Origin: an uncultured Burkholderiales bacterium | GTDB lineage: Bacteria; Pseudomonadota; Gammaproteobacteria; Burkholderiales; Burkholderiaceae_C | DNA length: 51,217 nucleotides | NCBI GenBank assembly: GCA_903871545.1 | Contig: CAIQHG010000028.1 | Coordinates: forward strand, 1 to 51,217 | Direction of reading: 5' to 3' | Shown: positions 7,390 through 16,408 of the stretch, piece by piece | How positions within the stretch are numbered: the first letter of the stretch is position 1 | Layout of the letters: the number at the start of each line of letters is the position of its first letter | The notes under the pieces: model-generated | The model's database searches: none | What the model saw: the letters and a program-made list of their open reading frames with translations, nothing else | What the model was told of the DNA's origin: nothing | Program-made: the position numbers and the translations under genes

Positions 7390-7830
7390 ATGGTCGGTAA
7401 TACTTTTAAGCCTAATCCAAACTCCAATCCAAGCGCGGCTCAAAATTCGAACCCCAATTCGGGGTTCAATTCAAGCAGCACTTCCTCCGCAAAGCCCAGG
7501 TCGCAGGGGCAAGATATTTACATCGGAGAAGGTGTTGTAATTCAAGGCACTTTTAATGTTCCCGGCAAAGCCGAGATTCACGGAACTGTCAACGGTGAAC
7601 TCAGGGCCGATAATTTACTAGTCGGCTTGCAAGGGAAAATTACCGGAAAAGTAACAGCACGTGAGATGGATGTGTTGGGTGAAATTAACAAAGAGATTCA
7701 CTGCGAGGAGTACCTCCACATACGTGCCTCTGGTGTAGTCTCCGGCGCTCTAGAGTACTGCGACTTGGAGATTGATCGGGGCGGTAGGTTTGCTGGCTCC
7801 ATGGTTCAAAAGCCTAGCCGCGTAAAGTAG
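7390..7830 (+). CDS. Bactofilin (polymer-forming cytoskeletal protein)
   Basis: A 146-residue protein. The N-terminal 40 residues are a disordered Asn/Ser/Pro-rich leader. The core (about residues 45-135) is the bactofilin domain, a right-handed beta helix with repeated short hydrophobic strands and glycine turns (IQGTFNVPGKAEIHGTVNGELRADNLLVG, with further turns). Bactofilins polymerise without nucleotide and scaffold cell-wall enzymes or polar structures at the membrane. There is no transmembrane segment, so any membrane contact would be peripheral. Another bactofilin-like gene is at 23.6 kb. The partner often found beside bactofilins (an M23 peptidase) is not adjacent. Confidence 0.9.
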   Translation: MVGNTFKPNPNSNPSAAQNSNPNSGFNSSSTSSAKPRSQGQDIYIGEGVVIQGTFNVPGKAEIHGTVNGELRADNLLVGLQGKITGKVTAREMDVLGEINKEIHCEEYLHIRASGVVSGALEYCDLEIDRGGRFAGSMVQKPSRVK

Positions 7831-7888
7831 TTAGAACTTTCCCTCGTGCTAATGCATAAAGAGCAGGCCCGCATTTCTTGAAAGACCC

Positions 7889-9199
7889 TCAAACGTAAGG
7901 TACCTCATGCCAATTGGTCGTGTAATTGGGGGACTTTCTAGTTTGTTTCATATGCCAGTTTTGCCCACTTTGTTTATCTAAGTAAGTGCCCTGCGTTGAT
8001 ACCGTCACAGTGCCCCGTCCATATCGTTTGTTGAGCTCATCTAAGGCGCCCATCAGTCTCTCGTTGGGTTGGTGCGCGGGCTCCCACATATCCATTTGCA
8101 TGTGTGTTGTTGGAGTGATTTCGCTGAGCATAACGCCCGCTTTTTTATAGCTGTACCCGGATTTAAACATTTTTTCTACTAAATAATTGGCCCACGTATT
8201 GACGTACACCGTATCGTTGGTGGGCTGTGGCAAGGGTACGCTGATACACGGGTTGTACTGGGGCAATTCAGCTCTGAATCGATTGGTGGATAAGAAGACT
8301 TGAATGATGCAGGCGTGAGATTGTTGAGCCCTTAACTTTTGACATGCGTTGGATACAAAAAGTGAAACCGCATCTTTAAGTGCATTCACATCTGTGATCA
8401 TCTGCCCGAATGAGCGGCTGCAAACGATTTGCTTTTTCGCAGGCTCTACCTGCGTCATATCAATGCAGGAGAGCTCGCGCAGTTCACGTTGCGTTTTCTC
8501 CATGACGACCCCAAACTCGGCGCGTAGTGTGGGAGTATCTGCAAGTTTTAAATCTTGAACGGTATAAACTTTGTAAGCGTTAAGCCTGTTCGTTAAGCGC
8601 CGGCCCACCCCCCACACCTGAGACACCTCTATTTTCGAGAGTAGGGCATCCTTTTGTGATTCGTTTAGATCGTTGAAGTTAAACACACCCTTGGATTTTG
8701 GGTGTTTCTTTGCAACTTGGTTGGCCAGTTTTGCAAGCGTTTTTGTCGGCCCTATGCCCACGCATACGGGAATTCCCGTCCATTGGCCAACCGTTTGTTT
8801 AATTTTGTAGCTGACATCTCTTAGTTCTCGGATGCCGCTTAAGTCTAGAAAAGACTCGTCAATGGAGTAGACCTCCTGTGTGGGGGTGAATTGGCTAAGA
8901 ATAGACATCACTCGGTTGGACATGTCCGCGTACAGCGCGTAATTGGAGCTAAGTGCCAGTACGCCGTGCTCCCTCTCAAGTTCCTTTACTTCAAACCACG
9001 GTTGTCCCATCTTAACGCCAAGTGCTTTGGCTTCGTTTGAGCGAGAAATTACGCACCCATCGTTGTTACTAAGGGCAACAACAGGGGTGTGGATGAGATC
9101 TGGGCGAAAGACTCTCTCGCAACTCACATAAAAATTATTACAGTCAACTAACGCCAATTGTTTGACGTGCAGTGGTGGCGTCAGCGCTTGAGTTTGCAC
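7889..9199 (-). CDS. umuC: DNA polymerase V catalytic subunit UmuC
   Basis: A 436-residue Y-family translesion polymerase. Palm motifs are visible: LVDCNNFYVSCERVF near residue 17 with the first catalytic Asp, and YSIDESFLDLSG near residue 115 with the Asp-Glu pair. Helix-hairpin-helix residues (VWGVGRRLTNRLNAY) and the little-finger domain follow. The DUF4113-type C-terminus (LNKRYGRGTVTVSTQG) is typical of UmuC/ImpB-like proteins. It acts with two processed UmuD' subunits to copy past DNA lesions, with mutation as a cost. It lies 20 bp downstream of umuD, on the same strand, forming one SOS operon. Confidence 0.95.
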   Translation of the reverse strand: MQTQALTPPLHVKQLALVDCNNFYVSCERVFRPDLIHTPVVALSNNDGCVISRSNEAKALGVKMGQPWFEVKELEREHGVLALSSNYALYADMSNRVMSILSQFTPTQEVYSIDESFLDLSGIRELRDVSYKIKQTVGQWTGIPVCVGIGPTKTLAKLANQVAKKHPKSKGVFNFNDLNESQKDALLSKIEVSQVWGVGRRLTNRLNAYKVYTVQDLKLADTPTLRAEFGVVMEKTQRELRELSCIDMTQVEPAKKQIVCSRSFGQMITDVNALKDAVSLFVSNACQKLRAQQSHACIIQVFLSTNRFRAELPQYNPCISVPLPQPTNDTVYVNTWANYLVEKMFKSGYSYKKAGVMLSEITPTTHMQMDMWEPAHQPNERLMGALDELNKRYGRGTVTVSTQGTYLDKQSGQNWHMKQTRKSPNYTTNWHEVPYV

Positions 9200-9219
9200 G
9201 TTATATTGATCTATGGCTA

Positions 9220-9660
9220 CTAGTGAAGTTTGTGCAGGTTATAGGTGACGACGCCCCAGACTGTTAACTCCTCGCCATTTTTGATTAAAAGAGGCGGATA
9301 AAGTTTGTTTTCTGCAATAAGCTTGACAACGCCTCCCCGTCTGTACAGTCGCTTAACTGTGAACTCATTATTAAGTACGGCGATAACAATATCGTTGTGC
9401 TTAGGCTCTAGCGATCTGTCTACAACGAGCATGTCGTCTTGATAGATGCCAATGCCACTCATTGATTCCCCTTTAACTCGGAATAAAAAGGTGGCTTCTT
9501 TGTTGCGTATAAGGTGCTCGTTTAGGTCAATTCTTTTTTGAGTATGATCCGCAGCAGGTGAGGGGAAGCCTGCGGTCATGCCCCAGGGGCATAAATCCAG
9601 CATAAGAGGGCTTGATTCAAAGGCGATGGGCACTGAGAGCGGTAGTTTAAAATTCTTCAT
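9220..9660 (-). CDS. umuD: SOS mutagenesis protein UmuD (S24 auto-protease)
   Basis: A 146-residue LexA-like protein with the self-cleavage bond Ala30-Gly31 in MTAGFP, the catalytic serine Ser66 in KGESM, and the catalytic lysine Lys103 in FTVKRL. RecA-DNA filaments trigger the cleavage that gives UmuD', which then joins UmuC. Length is normal (E. coli UmuD is 139). It is the first gene of the umuDC operon; a perfect LexA operator sits 5 bp upstream of its start codon. Confidence 0.95.
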   Translation of the reverse strand: MKNFKLPLSVPIAFESSPLMLDLCPWGMTAGFPSPAADHTQKRIDLNEHLIRNKEATFLFRVKGESMSGIGIYQDDMLVVDRSLEPKHNDIVIAVLNNEFTVKRLYRRGGVVKLIAENKLYPPLLIKNGEELTVWGVVTYNLHKLH

Positions 9661-9665
9661 GACAT

Positions 9666-9681
9666 CTGTAATTATATACAG
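9666..9681 (-). promoter_or_regulatory. LexA operator (SOS box) of umuDC
   Basis: CTGTATATAATTACAG on the minus strand: a complete CTGT-N8-ACAG match with an AT-rich centre, ending 5 bp before the umuD ATG. Such a close-fitting box predicts tight LexA repression of this operon. Confidence 0.92.
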
Positions 9682-9782
9682 TTTTCTGCTGATCGCAATA
9701 AAGCCTTAATTACCTTGCTACGGGAGTTGAGCGTACGAGGCTTTGTAGAGAATTGGGTAAAATCAATACAATGATTGGATTT

Positions 9783-10406
9783 ATGAAAAAAATATTACTC
9801 TTCTCTTTCTTTGTCTGGTCGGCATTTGCCTGTGCGCCCGCGTGGTGCGGCGAGACGATTGTTTTGTTCAGACACGCTGAAAAACCAGCAGCGGGCCTAG
9901 GGCAACTCTCGTGTCAAGGGCTACGCCGAGCTCTCGCGTTGCCCGATGTTTTAATCCCAAAGTACGGACGCCCCCTAGAGCTGTTTGCGCCTAATCCAAG
10001 CGAGCAAAAACTAGATCGAGGCATCCTGTACGCTTATATTAGACCACTTGCAACGATTGAGCCAACCGCTATTCGTTTGGAGATGCCCGTCAATTTATCC
10101 TATTCAATCAATAATTATTCACCTCTTGTTGGTTATTTACTGGGCACAGGAATGGAGAACTCTACTTTCTTCGTCGCTTGGGAGCACCACCAAATTGACG
10201 CTATAGCGAAATTGCTAATTGAGCCGTTTGACAAAGAATTAGCGCAAACGGTTAAGCATTGGCAAGGTGACGATTTTGACTCTATTTATCGCATCACTTT
10301 AGAGGGCAAAGGTGACACGAGGAAAGTATCTTTTGCGGTTGACCAACAAAAAATGAGCAATTTGTTGACGACCTGTCCAGGCGCTAAAGTTAACGACGCC
10401 TTGTGA
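9783..10406 (+). CDS. Secreted histidine-phosphatase-superfamily protein
   Basis: About 207 residues from the ATG at 9783, beginning with a signal peptide (KKILLFSFFVWSAFACAPAWCGE). The mature part starts with TIVLFRHAEKP, the RHx motif of the histidine phosphatase (phosphoglycerate-mutase-like) superfamily. Later IRPLATIEPTA offers the second conserved arginine and FVAWEHHQI the downstream catalytic His pair. A periplasmic phosphatase or phosphatase-like role is therefore likely; the substrate is unknown. ATG 9771 and a TTG at 9753 are alternative starts in frame; 9783 gives the most typical signal peptide. The gene is convergent with the SRP RNA gene. Confidence 0.7.
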   Translation: MKKILLFSFFVWSAFACAPAWCGETIVLFRHAEKPAAGLGQLSCQGLRRALALPDVLIPKYGRPLELFAPNPSEQKLDRGILYAYIRPLATIEPTAIRLEMPVNLSYSINNYSPLVGYLLGTGMENSTFFVAWEHHQIDAIAKLLIEPFDKELAQTVKHWQGDDFDSIYRITLEGKGDTRKVSFAVDQQKMSNLLTTCPGAKVNDAL

Positions 10407-10444
10407 ATCTCGCTCGTTCACATACTTAATAGGACTTTTAGAGA

Positions 10445-10540
10445 TGACGAGCCTTAACCCCGGCACTGGCTTTACAGTTAGGGCTGCTTGGTTCCCCACC
10501 TGACCCGGTTGGCTGCTTGTCCATGCGGGAAGGCCCGTCA
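10445..10540 (-). ncRNA. ffs: Signal recognition particle RNA (4.5S)
   Basis: On the minus strand the conserved SRP RNA domain IV is present: GGTCAGGTGGGGAACCAAGC, with a GGGGA-type tetraloop closing stem and the asymmetric loop that binds Ffh M domain (GTCAGG ... AAGCAGCC). The ends pair over 11 bp: TGACGGGCCTT at 10540-10530 with AAGGCTCGTCA at 10455-10445. This gives a 96-nt hairpin RNA, the usual small bacterial size. A TACAAT -10-like box lies just upstream. It is divergent from dnaX, a familiar neighbourhood. With Ffh and FtsY it targets membrane proteins to the translocon. Confidence 0.95.
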
Positions 10541-10688
10541 GTTAGGATTGTACGCATTATCGTCTGCTTAACATTTTCAGCTGTTAATTAAATTCAAACA
10601 CCTCCTTTTGGATTTTGTACTGGGCTTTAAGGGCTTGACTCCACGAGCATGGGCGAGTTGACAGCGTTACGGCATTAGAATGTAATCT

Positions 10689-12674
10689 ATGTCATACATC
10701 GTCTTAGCTCGTAAATACAGGCCCAAAAATTTTGCTGAATTGGTTGGGCAGTCACACGTCGTGACGGCTTTGTCAAACGCACTCACCACGCAGCGACTTC
10801 ACCACGCCTATTTGTTCACAGGTACCAGAGGCGTGGGGAAAACAACTGTTTCCCGCATTTTGGCTAAATCGCTTAACTGCGAGGCAGGCATTACCGCAAA
10901 TCCATGCGGATCATGTGACGCTTGTACGCAAATTGATGCGGGTCGCTTTGTAGACTATACGGAATTAGATGCCGCCTCCAACAGGGGTGTGGACGAGGTG
11001 CAGCAACTTTTAGAACAAGCGGTTTATAAGCCTGTTCAAGGGCGCTTTAAGGTCTTTATGATTGATGAGGTACATATGCTCACCAATCATGCATTTAATT
11101 CGATGCTTAAAACATTGGAGGAACCACCTGAGTATTTAAAGTTTGTTCTTGCAACGACCGATCCCCAAAAAGTGCCAGTTACAGTTCTATCTAGGTGTTT
11201 GCAGTTTAATTTGCGACCCATGGCACCTGAGACTATTATGGAACATTTGTCCTCAGTTTTAAAGACAGAGCAAGTTGCCTATGAGGTACTTGCTTTGAAA
11301 CTCATAGCGCAATCTGCAAGGGGCTCTATGAGGGACGCGCTGTCCTTGACGGATCAGGCTATAGCGTTTGGTGCTGGTGAAATAAAAGAGGCCAATGTGC
11401 GTCAAATGTTGGGGAGCGTGGATTTTGGATATATTTTTGACCTGATCAAAGCATTGTCTGAAGCAGACGGTAGGATTGTTTTCCAGATCTGTGAAAACAT
11501 ACGCCAAATGGGGATCGATTCTGCGAGTGTTTTAGAGGAAATGGCCCGCGTTTTGCAAAGGATGGCTGTTATCCAAAACGTGCCTAGCTTTGCTCAAGTT
11601 TGGGCAAAAGAAGGGGAATCCACAGACCCAGACGAGCAACGGGTTGTGGACCTTGCGCTTGAACTGCCCTCAGATGAAACACAACTGCTCTATAGCATTT
11701 GCCTTCAAGGTCGAGCAGAGCTTGGCTTAGCTCCAGACGAATACACTGGACTGACGATGATTTTGCTGCGTCTACTGGCCTTTAAAAGCGAGCATTCGAA
11801 ATCCGAATCGTCCTTGACCAATATCGGTGCGCAGTCACCACAGGCTCAAAAAAAAACTTTAAAAACTGAGCCCATTCAGGCAGCGCAACCCTTTTCTGAC
11901 CTTGCCGCTAGTGCCCCCCCTCTAATTACTCCGGTACCCTCTGCCAAGCCAGTTATCCACTTTGATACCCATCCCAATCAATCAAAAGACTTAACTCAAG
12001 GCGATTTCATCGCCCGTGAAATGACTTCCATTTCTTTGCCAGTCAAAGAGATGCACTATAAAGCGGATGAGAACGAGTCGTTCTCGGGCCAGTTGCCGTT
12101 ACCCCCTGCACATTTGTCTCCTGGTGATCAGGCAGCCAACGCAGCTCCAACCAAGCCCGCTGAGGCTGCTCAGATGATTCCAGTAACTGTGCATCATCAA
12201 TCCGAGCGCAGCCAAAACCTTGAGGTACCTAAGTCTGGATTGGTGAGAGAGTTGGTTGCGACCGCAGAAGGAGACTTTTGGAGCGACGTTGTTTACCAAT
12301 TAGTAGAATCGGGTAAAGTACACGGACTTAACCGAGAGTTGGCTTTGCAGTCCCAGTTGATAGGGCGCGAAACGGATGGCTGGATTCTTAGAGTTGAGAG
12401 TGAGAACTTAAATTCCAACAGCAACCGCGAAAAACTCCAAGCCGCTTTGAAACAGACAGGCTATGACGTTACATTACAGTTTGAGATTGGTGTGGTCCGA
12501 GACAGTCCAGCCAGGCGAAATATTGCCAAAAATTTAGCTCGAGAAAAAGAGTTTCTTGAGCGAATTCAAAATGACCCGTTAGTAAAAAGGATGGTTCAAG
12601 AATTTGACGCAAAAATCATCATGGGTAGTATCAAACCCATTACCGCAGACAATCGTACAGACAATTTAAAATAA
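10689..12674 (+). CDS. dnaX: DNA polymerase III subunit gamma/tau
   Basis: A 661-residue clamp-loader ATPase. Walker A is GTRGVGKTT (45-52), followed by a four-cysteine zinc module (Cys64, 73, 76, 79), Walker B in MIDEVHML, and the SRC sensor motif (VLSRCLQF). The AAA+ lid and domain III collar end near residue 370. A long Ala/Pro/Ser-rich linker follows, then the C-terminal tau-specific region (about 545-661) that contacts polymerase alpha and DnaB helicase. Just after domain III an A9 run (11848-11856) is followed at once by stops in both other frames, suggesting that a short gamma form is made by slippage (see findings). It is first in a dnaX-ybaB-recR run, divergent from SRP RNA. Confidence 0.97.
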   Translation: MSYIVLARKYRPKNFAELVGQSHVVTALSNALTTQRLHHAYLFTGTRGVGKTTVSRILAKSLNCEAGITANPCGSCDACTQIDAGRFVDYTELDAASNRGVDEVQQLLEQAVYKPVQGRFKVFMIDEVHMLTNHAFNSMLKTLEEPPEYLKFVLATTDPQKVPVTVLSRCLQFNLRPMAPETIMEHLSSVLKTEQVAYEVLALKLIAQSARGSMRDALSLTDQAIAFGAGEIKEANVRQMLGSVDFGYIFDLIKALSEADGRIVFQICENIRQMGIDSASVLEEMARVLQRMAVIQNVPSFAQVWAKEGESTDPDEQRVVDLALELPSDETQLLYSICLQGRAELGLAPDEYTGLTMILLRLLAFKSEHSKSESSLTNIGAQSPQAQKKTLKTEPIQAAQPFSDLAASAPPLITPVPSAKPVIHFDTHPNQSKDLTQGDFIAREMTSISLPVKEMHYKADENESFSGQLPLPPAHLSPGDQAANAAPTKPAEAAQMIPVTVHHQSERSQNLEVPKSGLVRELVATAEGDFWSDVVYQLVESGKVHGLNRELALQSQLIGRETDGWILRVESENLNSNSNREKLQAALKQTGYDVTLQFEIGVVRDSPARRNIAKNLAREKEFLERIQNDPLVKRMVQEFDAKIIMGSIKPITADNRTDNLK

Positions 12675-12701
12675 CACACTTCAAAAAAATAGGAAACACA
12701 A

Positions 12702-13022
12702 ATGTTTAATAAAGGTCAACTATCTGGTCTCATGAAACAGGCTCAAATGATGCAGGAAAATCTTCGCAAAGCTCAAGACGAGCTTGCGTTGATGGATGTA
12801 AGTGGTGAGGCGGCGAGTGGCAAAGTAAAAATTGAGATGACCTGTAAACATATTGTAAAAAGAGTGCATATCGACCCCTCGGTGATGGATGACAAAGAGA
12901 TGCTTGAGGATTTGCTCACTGCAGCCTTTAATGATGCAACCCGCAAAGCCGAAGAGACCAGTGAGGCTAAGATGGGCAAGTTGTCTGCTGGTCTTCCTGC
13001 AGGGATGAAATTGCCCTTTTGA
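12702..13022 (+). CDS. YbaB/EbfC family nucleoid-associated protein
   Basis: A 106-residue protein with the YbaB hallmark: an N-terminal helix with [15 protein letters not shown], the central sheet ([20 protein letters not shown]), and a C-terminal helix ending in the Gly/Met-rich tail [13 protein letters not shown]. Dimers bind DNA and influence nucleoid structure and recombination. It sits 27 bp after dnaX with an AGGAAA ribosome site, and its stop overlaps the recR start (TGATG), so the three are co-transcribed and the last two translationally coupled. Confidence 0.95.
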   Translation: MFNKGQLSGLMKQAQMMQENLRKAQDELALMDVSGEAASGKVKIEMTCKHIVKRVHIDPSVMDDKEMLEDLLTAAFNDATRKAEETSEAKMGKLSAGLPAGMKLPF

Positions 13023-13618
13023 TGAAAACACTAGGCGCCTTAGAGGCACTTATTGAAGCGTTTAAACGTCTCCCTGGTGTGGGCGAACGCTCGGCCTCAA
13101 GAATGGCCTATTATTTGATGGAACGCGACCGAGAGGGCTCCCAAATACTTGCCCAAGCACTAACAAAAGCTTTTGATAGCATTCAGCACTGTACTCTTTG
13201 CCATTCGTTAAGCGAAGATACTGTGTGCGCGACCTGTTTAGATGAGACTCGGGATGCAACGCGTTTGTGTGTGGTCGAAACGCCAGCCGATCAATCCGCC
13301 ATCGAAAAGACTGCCGCATACAAGGGTTATTATTTTGTGCTGATGGGCTCTCTTAGCCCCTTGCAAGGTATCGGCCCCAAAGAGATTGGTGTTCAAGCGC
13401 TTTTAGATAGGGCTGGTAACGGTATGGTTCAAGAGGTGATTTTGGCAACTAACTTTAATGCTGAGGGCGAAGCTACAGCTTACGTACTTACTGAGACCCT
13501 CAAGAAAAGGGGTCTGTCCGTCAGTCGTTTGGCGCGCGGGGTACCCGTTGGCAGCGAGCTTGAGTATGTGGATATTGGTACGATCGCACACGCCATGGTG
13601 GACAGGCGACAGAGTTGA
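13019..13618 (+). CDS. recR: Recombination mediator RecR
   Basis: A 199-residue protein of normal length. Features in order: helix-hairpin-helix ([20 protein letters not shown]), a C4 zinc finger ([16 protein letters not shown]), the Toprim domain ([14 protein letters not shown] ... [15 protein letters not shown]) and a C-terminal Walker-B-like strand with [17 protein letters not shown]. With RecO and RecF it loads RecA at gaps. The ATG overlaps the ybaB stop. Confidence 0.97.
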   Translation: MMKTLGALEALIEAFKRLPGVGERSASRMAYYLMERDREGSQILAQALTKAFDSIQHCTLCHSLSEDTVCATCLDETRDATRLCVVETPADQSAIEKTAAYKGYYFVLMGSLSPLQGIGPKEIGVQALLDRAGNGMVQEVILATNFNAEGEATAYVLTETLKKRGLSVSRLARGVPVGSELEYVDIGTIAHAMVDRRQS

Positions 13619-13648
13619 CATTTTTCATGTTCAATAAAAGGAAATTTT

Positions 13649-14707
13649 ATGGATCAACCTTTAAACAAAAGAGAGTTTGCTAAATCCCTTAGTGCCTCCT
13701 TCATCGGGTGGAGTGCGCTTGGCCTTGCGCCCAGCGGTGTCTTTGCTCAAAGTAGACTTGAGAAAACAAAAATCTCAATTGCAGTCGGCGGCAAAGCAAC
13801 TTTTTATTATTTACCCCTGAGCTTGGCCGAGCAACTCGGTTACTTTAAAAGTGAGGGCCTAGAGGTGGATATAAGTGATTTTGCGGGGGGTGCAAAAGCT
13901 TTGCAAGCTGTGGTCGGCGGGTCCGCTGATGTCTGCTCTGGGGCCTATGAGCATACGGTCTACCTGCAGGCCAAAAATCAGTTCTACCAGTCCTTTGTGT
14001 TGCAGGGCAGAGCACCTCAAATTTCAATTGGAGTGTCTACTAAGAACTTGCCCAACTACAAAGGACTTGAGGACTTGAGGGGTAAAAAAATAGGTGTCAG
14101 TGCACCAGGTTCCTCCACCAATATTGCAGCTAATTTGATTTTGTCACGCGCTGGGCTAAAGGCCTCTGATGTCAGCTTTATTGGCGTAGGTACCTCCGCT
14201 GGAGCAATCTCTGCTATTCGAAGTGGTCAAATAGATGCGATTAGCAACATTGATCCTGTTATGACGATGTTGGAGCAAAAAGGGGACGTAAAAGTTATTT
14301 ATGACACCCGAACGCTTAAGGGCACTGCGCAAGTTTTTGGAGGGCCTATGCCTGCGGCTTGTTTGTACGCCTCAGTTGATTTTGTTCAAAAAAACCCCAA
14401 CACTTGTCAAGCTATGGCCAATGCAATCGTGCAAGCTTTAAAGTGGCTCCAAACTGCGGGTCCCTCTGAGATCATTAAAACTGTGCCGGAGAGCTATCTA
14501 CTCGGAGACAGAGGCCTGTACCTTGCATCGTTCATGAAAATCAGGGAAGCTTTGTCACTCGACGGTGTGATGTCTGCTGACGCTCCTGCCACTGCTTTGA
14601 AAGCCATCTCCAGTTTCGAGACGGATTTTCACGCTGATAAAATCATTTTATCTAAAACATTCACCAATGAATTTGCCCAGCGCGCCAAAGAACGCTTTAA
14701 AGCCTGA
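13649..14707 (+). CDS. NitT/TauT-type ABC transporter substrate-binding protein
   Basis: A 352-residue exported protein. The N-terminal segment (SFIGWSALGLAPSGVFAQ) is a signal peptide. The mature protein shows the NMT1/SsuA-like fold: KISIAVGGKATFYYLPLSLAEQLGYFKSEGLEVDI, then FAGGAKALQAVVGGSADVCSG, and LRGKKIGVSAPGSSTN. Such proteins bind sulfonates, nitrate, pyrimidine precursors or aromatic acids. Here the ligand is not identifiable. The stop codon overlaps the start of the ATPase gene, so the three importer genes form a tight operon. Confidence 0.9.
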   Translation: MDQPLNKREFAKSLSASFIGWSALGLAPSGVFAQSRLEKTKISIAVGGKATFYYLPLSLAEQLGYFKSEGLEVDISDFAGGAKALQAVVGGSADVCSGAYEHTVYLQAKNQFYQSFVLQGRAPQISIGVSTKNLPNYKGLEDLRGKKIGVSAPGSSTNIAANLILSRAGLKASDVSFIGVGTSAGAISAIRSGQIDAISNIDPVMTMLEQKGDVKVIYDTRTLKGTAQVFGGPMPAACLYASVDFVQKNPNTCQAMANAIVQALKWLQTAGPSEIIKTVPESYLLGDRGLYLASFMKIREALSLDGVMSADAPATALKAISSFETDFHADKIILSKTFTNEFAQRAKERFKA

Positions 14708-15531
14708 TGACTTACGCACTTGAACTTGACTGCATAGGTTGTGAATTTCAATCAAATTCCAACCAAACCGAGAGCTATACGGCTGTTCAAGATACTACTT
14801 TAAATGTCTCACAAGGCGAGTTTGTGAGTGTGGTGGGGCCAACTGGGTGCGGTAAGTCCACGCTGTTAAATGTCGCCGCCGGTCTCTTAAAGCCAACTAC
14901 GGGAGAGGTCCGGGTTTTTGGGAAGCGTCTTGAGGGGCTCAATGTAAGGGCTGGCTATATGTTTCAGGCCGAGTCCTTGCTACCTTGGCGAACTGCTCTT
15001 CAAAACGTCATGCTTGGCCTCGAATACAAGGGAGTGCCCCTGGAATTAGCCAAAGCGCAGGCCATGGATTGGTTAGCCCGAGTAGGTCTTAGCAGTTTCG
15101 CTGATAACTACATTCATCAACTATCTGGGGGCATGCGCAAACGAGTTTCGCTTGCTCAAACACTAGTGCTGGATCCGGACATTATTTTAATGGACGAGCC
15201 GTTGTCGGCACTCGATATTCAAACGCGGCAGTTGATGGAAAATGAGATCCTTGAGATTTGGTCAAGAGAGAAAAAAGCAGTCGTCTTCATAACTCATGAC
15301 TTAGATGAAGCGATTGCAATGAGTGACCGCGTTATAGTGCTCTCAGCGGGCCCTGGGACACATCCTATTGGAGAGTTTTTAGTAGATTTGGAGCGCCCTA
15401 GAAATGTGGCAGAGATTAGGCACGATGCACAGTACACGCGTTTGCATGAACAGATTTGGAACGTGCTAAGAGATGAGGTCCTAAAGGGATATCGTCAACA
15501 ACTTGTGCCCAAAGAGGAATTAATCGATTGA
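14707..15531 (+). CDS. NitT/TauT-type ABC transporter ATP-binding protein
   Basis: A 274-residue nucleotide-binding subunit. Walker A GPTGCGKST is at residues 44-52, the Q-loop is in MFQAESLLPWRTALQNV, the ABC signature is LSGGMRKRVSLAQ, Walker B is ILMDEPLSALD, and the switch histidine is in VFITHDLDEAIAM. The LLPW and EAIAMSDRV details fit the SsuB/TauB branch. It drives the adjacent permease. Both ends overlap neighbours (ATGA-type junctions), which suggests translational coupling. Confidence 0.93.
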   Translation: MTYALELDCIGCEFQSNSNQTESYTAVQDTTLNVSQGEFVSVVGPTGCGKSTLLNVAAGLLKPTTGEVRVFGKRLEGLNVRAGYMFQAESLLPWRTALQNVMLGLEYKGVPLELAKAQAMDWLARVGLSSFADNYIHQLSGGMRKRVSLAQTLVLDPDIILMDEPLSALDIQTRQLMENEILEIWSREKKAVVFITHDLDEAIAMSDRVIVLSAGPGTHPIGEFLVDLERPRNVAEIRHDAQYTRLHEQIWNVLRDEVLKGYRQQLVPKEELID

Positions 15532-16385
15532 ATCAACAAATTACCCCCAAGACAGCCTTCCCTCATAACAGTAAAAAAATGCTGCGCTTTTGGCAACTGG
15601 TTTTAGCTGTTGCGTTGATAGGTGTTTGGAGCTTAGTCGCTCAGGACCCACAGTTGGCTTTTTTCTTAGGCGAGCCCCTAGCTGTATTAATTCGAATAAT
15701 TGAGTGGTTTGTACCCATAGTAGTTGCTCCGAATGAATGGCTGAGCACGGGGATTCATGGCACCGGGGGGATCTACATTCACCTTGGAGTCACATTGCTT
15801 GAGACAGTGCTTGCCTTTGTGATTGGAACTGGACTTGGGTTATCTGGTGGACTTTGGCTTGCTCTTTCTCCTTTGACAAGCGAGTTGCTGGACCCCTACA
15901 TCAAAGCACTTAACTCAATGCCAAGAGTCATCTTGGCCCCTATATTTGGTCTTTGGTTTGGCTTGGGTATTTGGAGCAAAGTAGCACTTGCAGTGACATT
16001 GGTATTCTTTGTGGTTTTCTTTAATGTCTACCAAGGGGTAAAGGAGGTAAATCCCGTGCTCCTGGCAAATGCAAGAATGCTTGGTGCAAATGCATCAAAG
16101 CTCTTAAAAACAGTTTACCTACCAAGCGCCACCAGTTGGGTTTTCTCAAGCCTACACAGCTCAGTGGGGCTGGCCTTTGTTGGGGCGGTAGTGGGCGAGT
16201 ATCTCGGCTCAGCTAGAGGGGTTGGATATTTGATCTTACAAGCAGAGGGAACATTTGACGTGAACACGGTTTTTGCAGGTATCGTAGTGTTGACGATCTG
16301 TGCTCTAGTGCTAGACGCTTTAGTGGGCAAACTTGAGCGGCGGTTGATGCGCTGGCAACCTGCGGGTTCATCTGGCAATACGTGA
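15528..16385 (+). CDS. NitT/TauT-type ABC transporter permease
   Basis: A 285-residue inner-membrane protein with about six hydrophobic segments and the BPD_transp_1 domain. The coupling-helix (EAA-like) region is visible around LANARMLGANASKLLKTVYLPSATSWVFSSL. The segment around residue 130 (KALNSMPRVILAPIFGLWFGLG) is characteristic of SsuC/TauC. It begins with TTG, overlapping the last codons of the ATPase gene. An insertion of about 35 residues between the first and second membrane segments (VAPNEWLSTGIHGTGG) is typical of some branches of this family. Confidence 0.92.
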   Translation: MNQQITPKTAFPHNSKKMLRFWQLVLAVALIGVWSLVAQDPQLAFFLGEPLAVLIRIIEWFVPIVVAPNEWLSTGIHGTGGIYIHLGVTLLETVLAFVIGTGLGLSGGLWLALSPLTSELLDPYIKALNSMPRVILAPIFGLWFGLGIWSKVALAVTLVFFVVFFNVYQGVKEVNPVLLANARMLGANASKLLKTVYLPSATSWVFSSLHSSVGLAFVGAVVGEYLGSARGVGYLILQAEGTFDVNTVFAGIVVLTICALVLDALVGKLERRLMRWQPAGSSGNT

Positions 16386-16408
16386 TGAACAAATCAAATT
16401 TGCTGCAC

